This document shows, piece by piece, positions 63,756 to 64,000 of a DNA stretch of 64,000 bases. Numbering within the stretch: the stretch's first letter is position 1; the number at the start of each line of letters is the position of its first letter. The translations under genes and the position numbers were made by a program. The stretch is taken from the NCBI RefSeq assembly GCF_900167135.1, contig NZ_FUWZ01000001.1, positions 2,218,336 through 2,282,335 on the forward strand. Reading direction: 5' to 3'. The stretch comes from Chitinophaga eiseniae (GTDB taxonomy: Bacteria > Bacteroidota > Bacteroidia > Chitinophagales > Chitinophagaceae). Below the pieces are notes generated by a model. The model saw only the letters and a program-made list of their open reading frames with translations. It searched no databases and had not been told where the DNA came from.

Positions 63756-64000
63756 ATGAAGCACCTTTTCTCCCTCATGCTGCTGCTGGGCCTTGCTGCC
63801 GCAGGATGCCAGCAATCCCCATCCCCCGACAACCGCCAATCGGACGCACCGCCAAAAATAGAGTGCAGCCAGAATAACGATGATGTTGGGCGCGTACTGG
63901 CCAACCTGGTAACGGCCCGCCGTAACATTCACTCGTACGACAGCCTTTGCCGTAAACACTGGGACGGAATCCCACCGGTTCAATCCTATACGATCCGCGC
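63756..64000 (+). CDS. Lipoprotein of unknown family, 3' partial
   Basis: An open frame starts with ATG at 63756 and runs off the window. It begins with a clear lipoprotein signal peptide (MKHLFSLMLLLGLAAAGC, Cys18), followed by a Pro/Asp/Asn-rich linker (QQSPSPDNRQSDAPP) and a helical region with Cys37 and a further Cys (SLCRKHW). Eighty-one complete codons are visible. No family can be named from this part. It is divergent from the P47 genes, so it may or may not be functionally linked to them. The start is well supported by the signal peptide, and there is no competing frame with similar quality. Confidence 0.75.
   Translation, partial: MKHLFSLMLLLGLAAAGCQQSPSPDNRQSDAPPKIECSQNNDDVGRVLANLVTARRNIHSYDSLCRKHWDGIPPVQSYTIR

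Noticed and set aside
1..64000. CRISPR arrays, tRNA, rRNA, phage or insertion sequence genes
   Set aside because: None seen on reading the window: no spaced repeats, transposase or integrase frames.

Overview
The window looks like a chromosomal segment of a glycan-degrading Bacteroidota bacterium of the Chitinophaga type. This is inferred from three SusC/SusD pairs, a FecI/FecR-type sigma/anti-sigma pair next to a SusC with an STN domain, many Cys-anchored lipoproteins, a GG-leader peptide of the Bacteroidota RiPP type, and moderately GC-rich coding DNA. I see no rRNA, tRNA, CRISPR array, phage or insertion sequence.

Layout. (1) 1-6630: the end of one polysaccharide utilisation locus: a SusC cut by the window edge, a SusD and an exported GH31 glycosidase. 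(2) 6855-11064: an accessory stretch with a class-3 lipase, a small proline-rich GG-leader precursor peptide, a protein joining a C39-like domain lacking its catalytic Cys to a prolyl-4-hydroxylase, and a HEIGH metalloprotease lipoprotein. (3) 11071-33813, minus strand: an apparent 22 kb operon of five genes with no visible signal peptides: a Hint-domain protein, a 1191-aa Fn3-like protein, a 1205-aa protein of unknown type, a ComEC-like metallo-beta-lactamase and a 3971-aa protein with many degenerate LysM repeats. A 43-aa membrane peptide and a strong minus-strand terminator follow. (4) 34283-43945: ECF sigma factor, FecR, STN-SusC, SusD and two surface lipoproteins. (5) 44068-46115: a NamZ/DUF1343 exo-muramidase-like gene and a convergent GntR regulator. 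(6) 46381-55255: a second, paralogous SusC/SusD/lipoprotein set ending in an exported six-hairpin glycosidase. (7) 55354-64000: a POT peptide transporter, a PQQ/cytochrome c dehydrogenase, a DUF3592-like membrane protein, two P47/TULIP proteins related to the P47 of botulinum neurotoxin orfX clusters, and the start of another lipoprotein.

How parts may work together (inference). The two central loci are paralogous copies with different control: the first by sigma/anti-sigma signalling through the STN domain, the second probably by GntR, whose candidate operators share the motif TAATTATGTnnnTACA. NamZ and the peptide transporter suggest, but do not prove, use of peptidoglycan-like material. 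The best candidates for something undescribed are the proline-rich RiPP precursor with its C39-like/prolyl-hydroxylase fusion, and the giant signal-peptide-less Hint/Fn3/MBL/LysM operon, possibly connected with the P47 pair encoded about 27 kb away.
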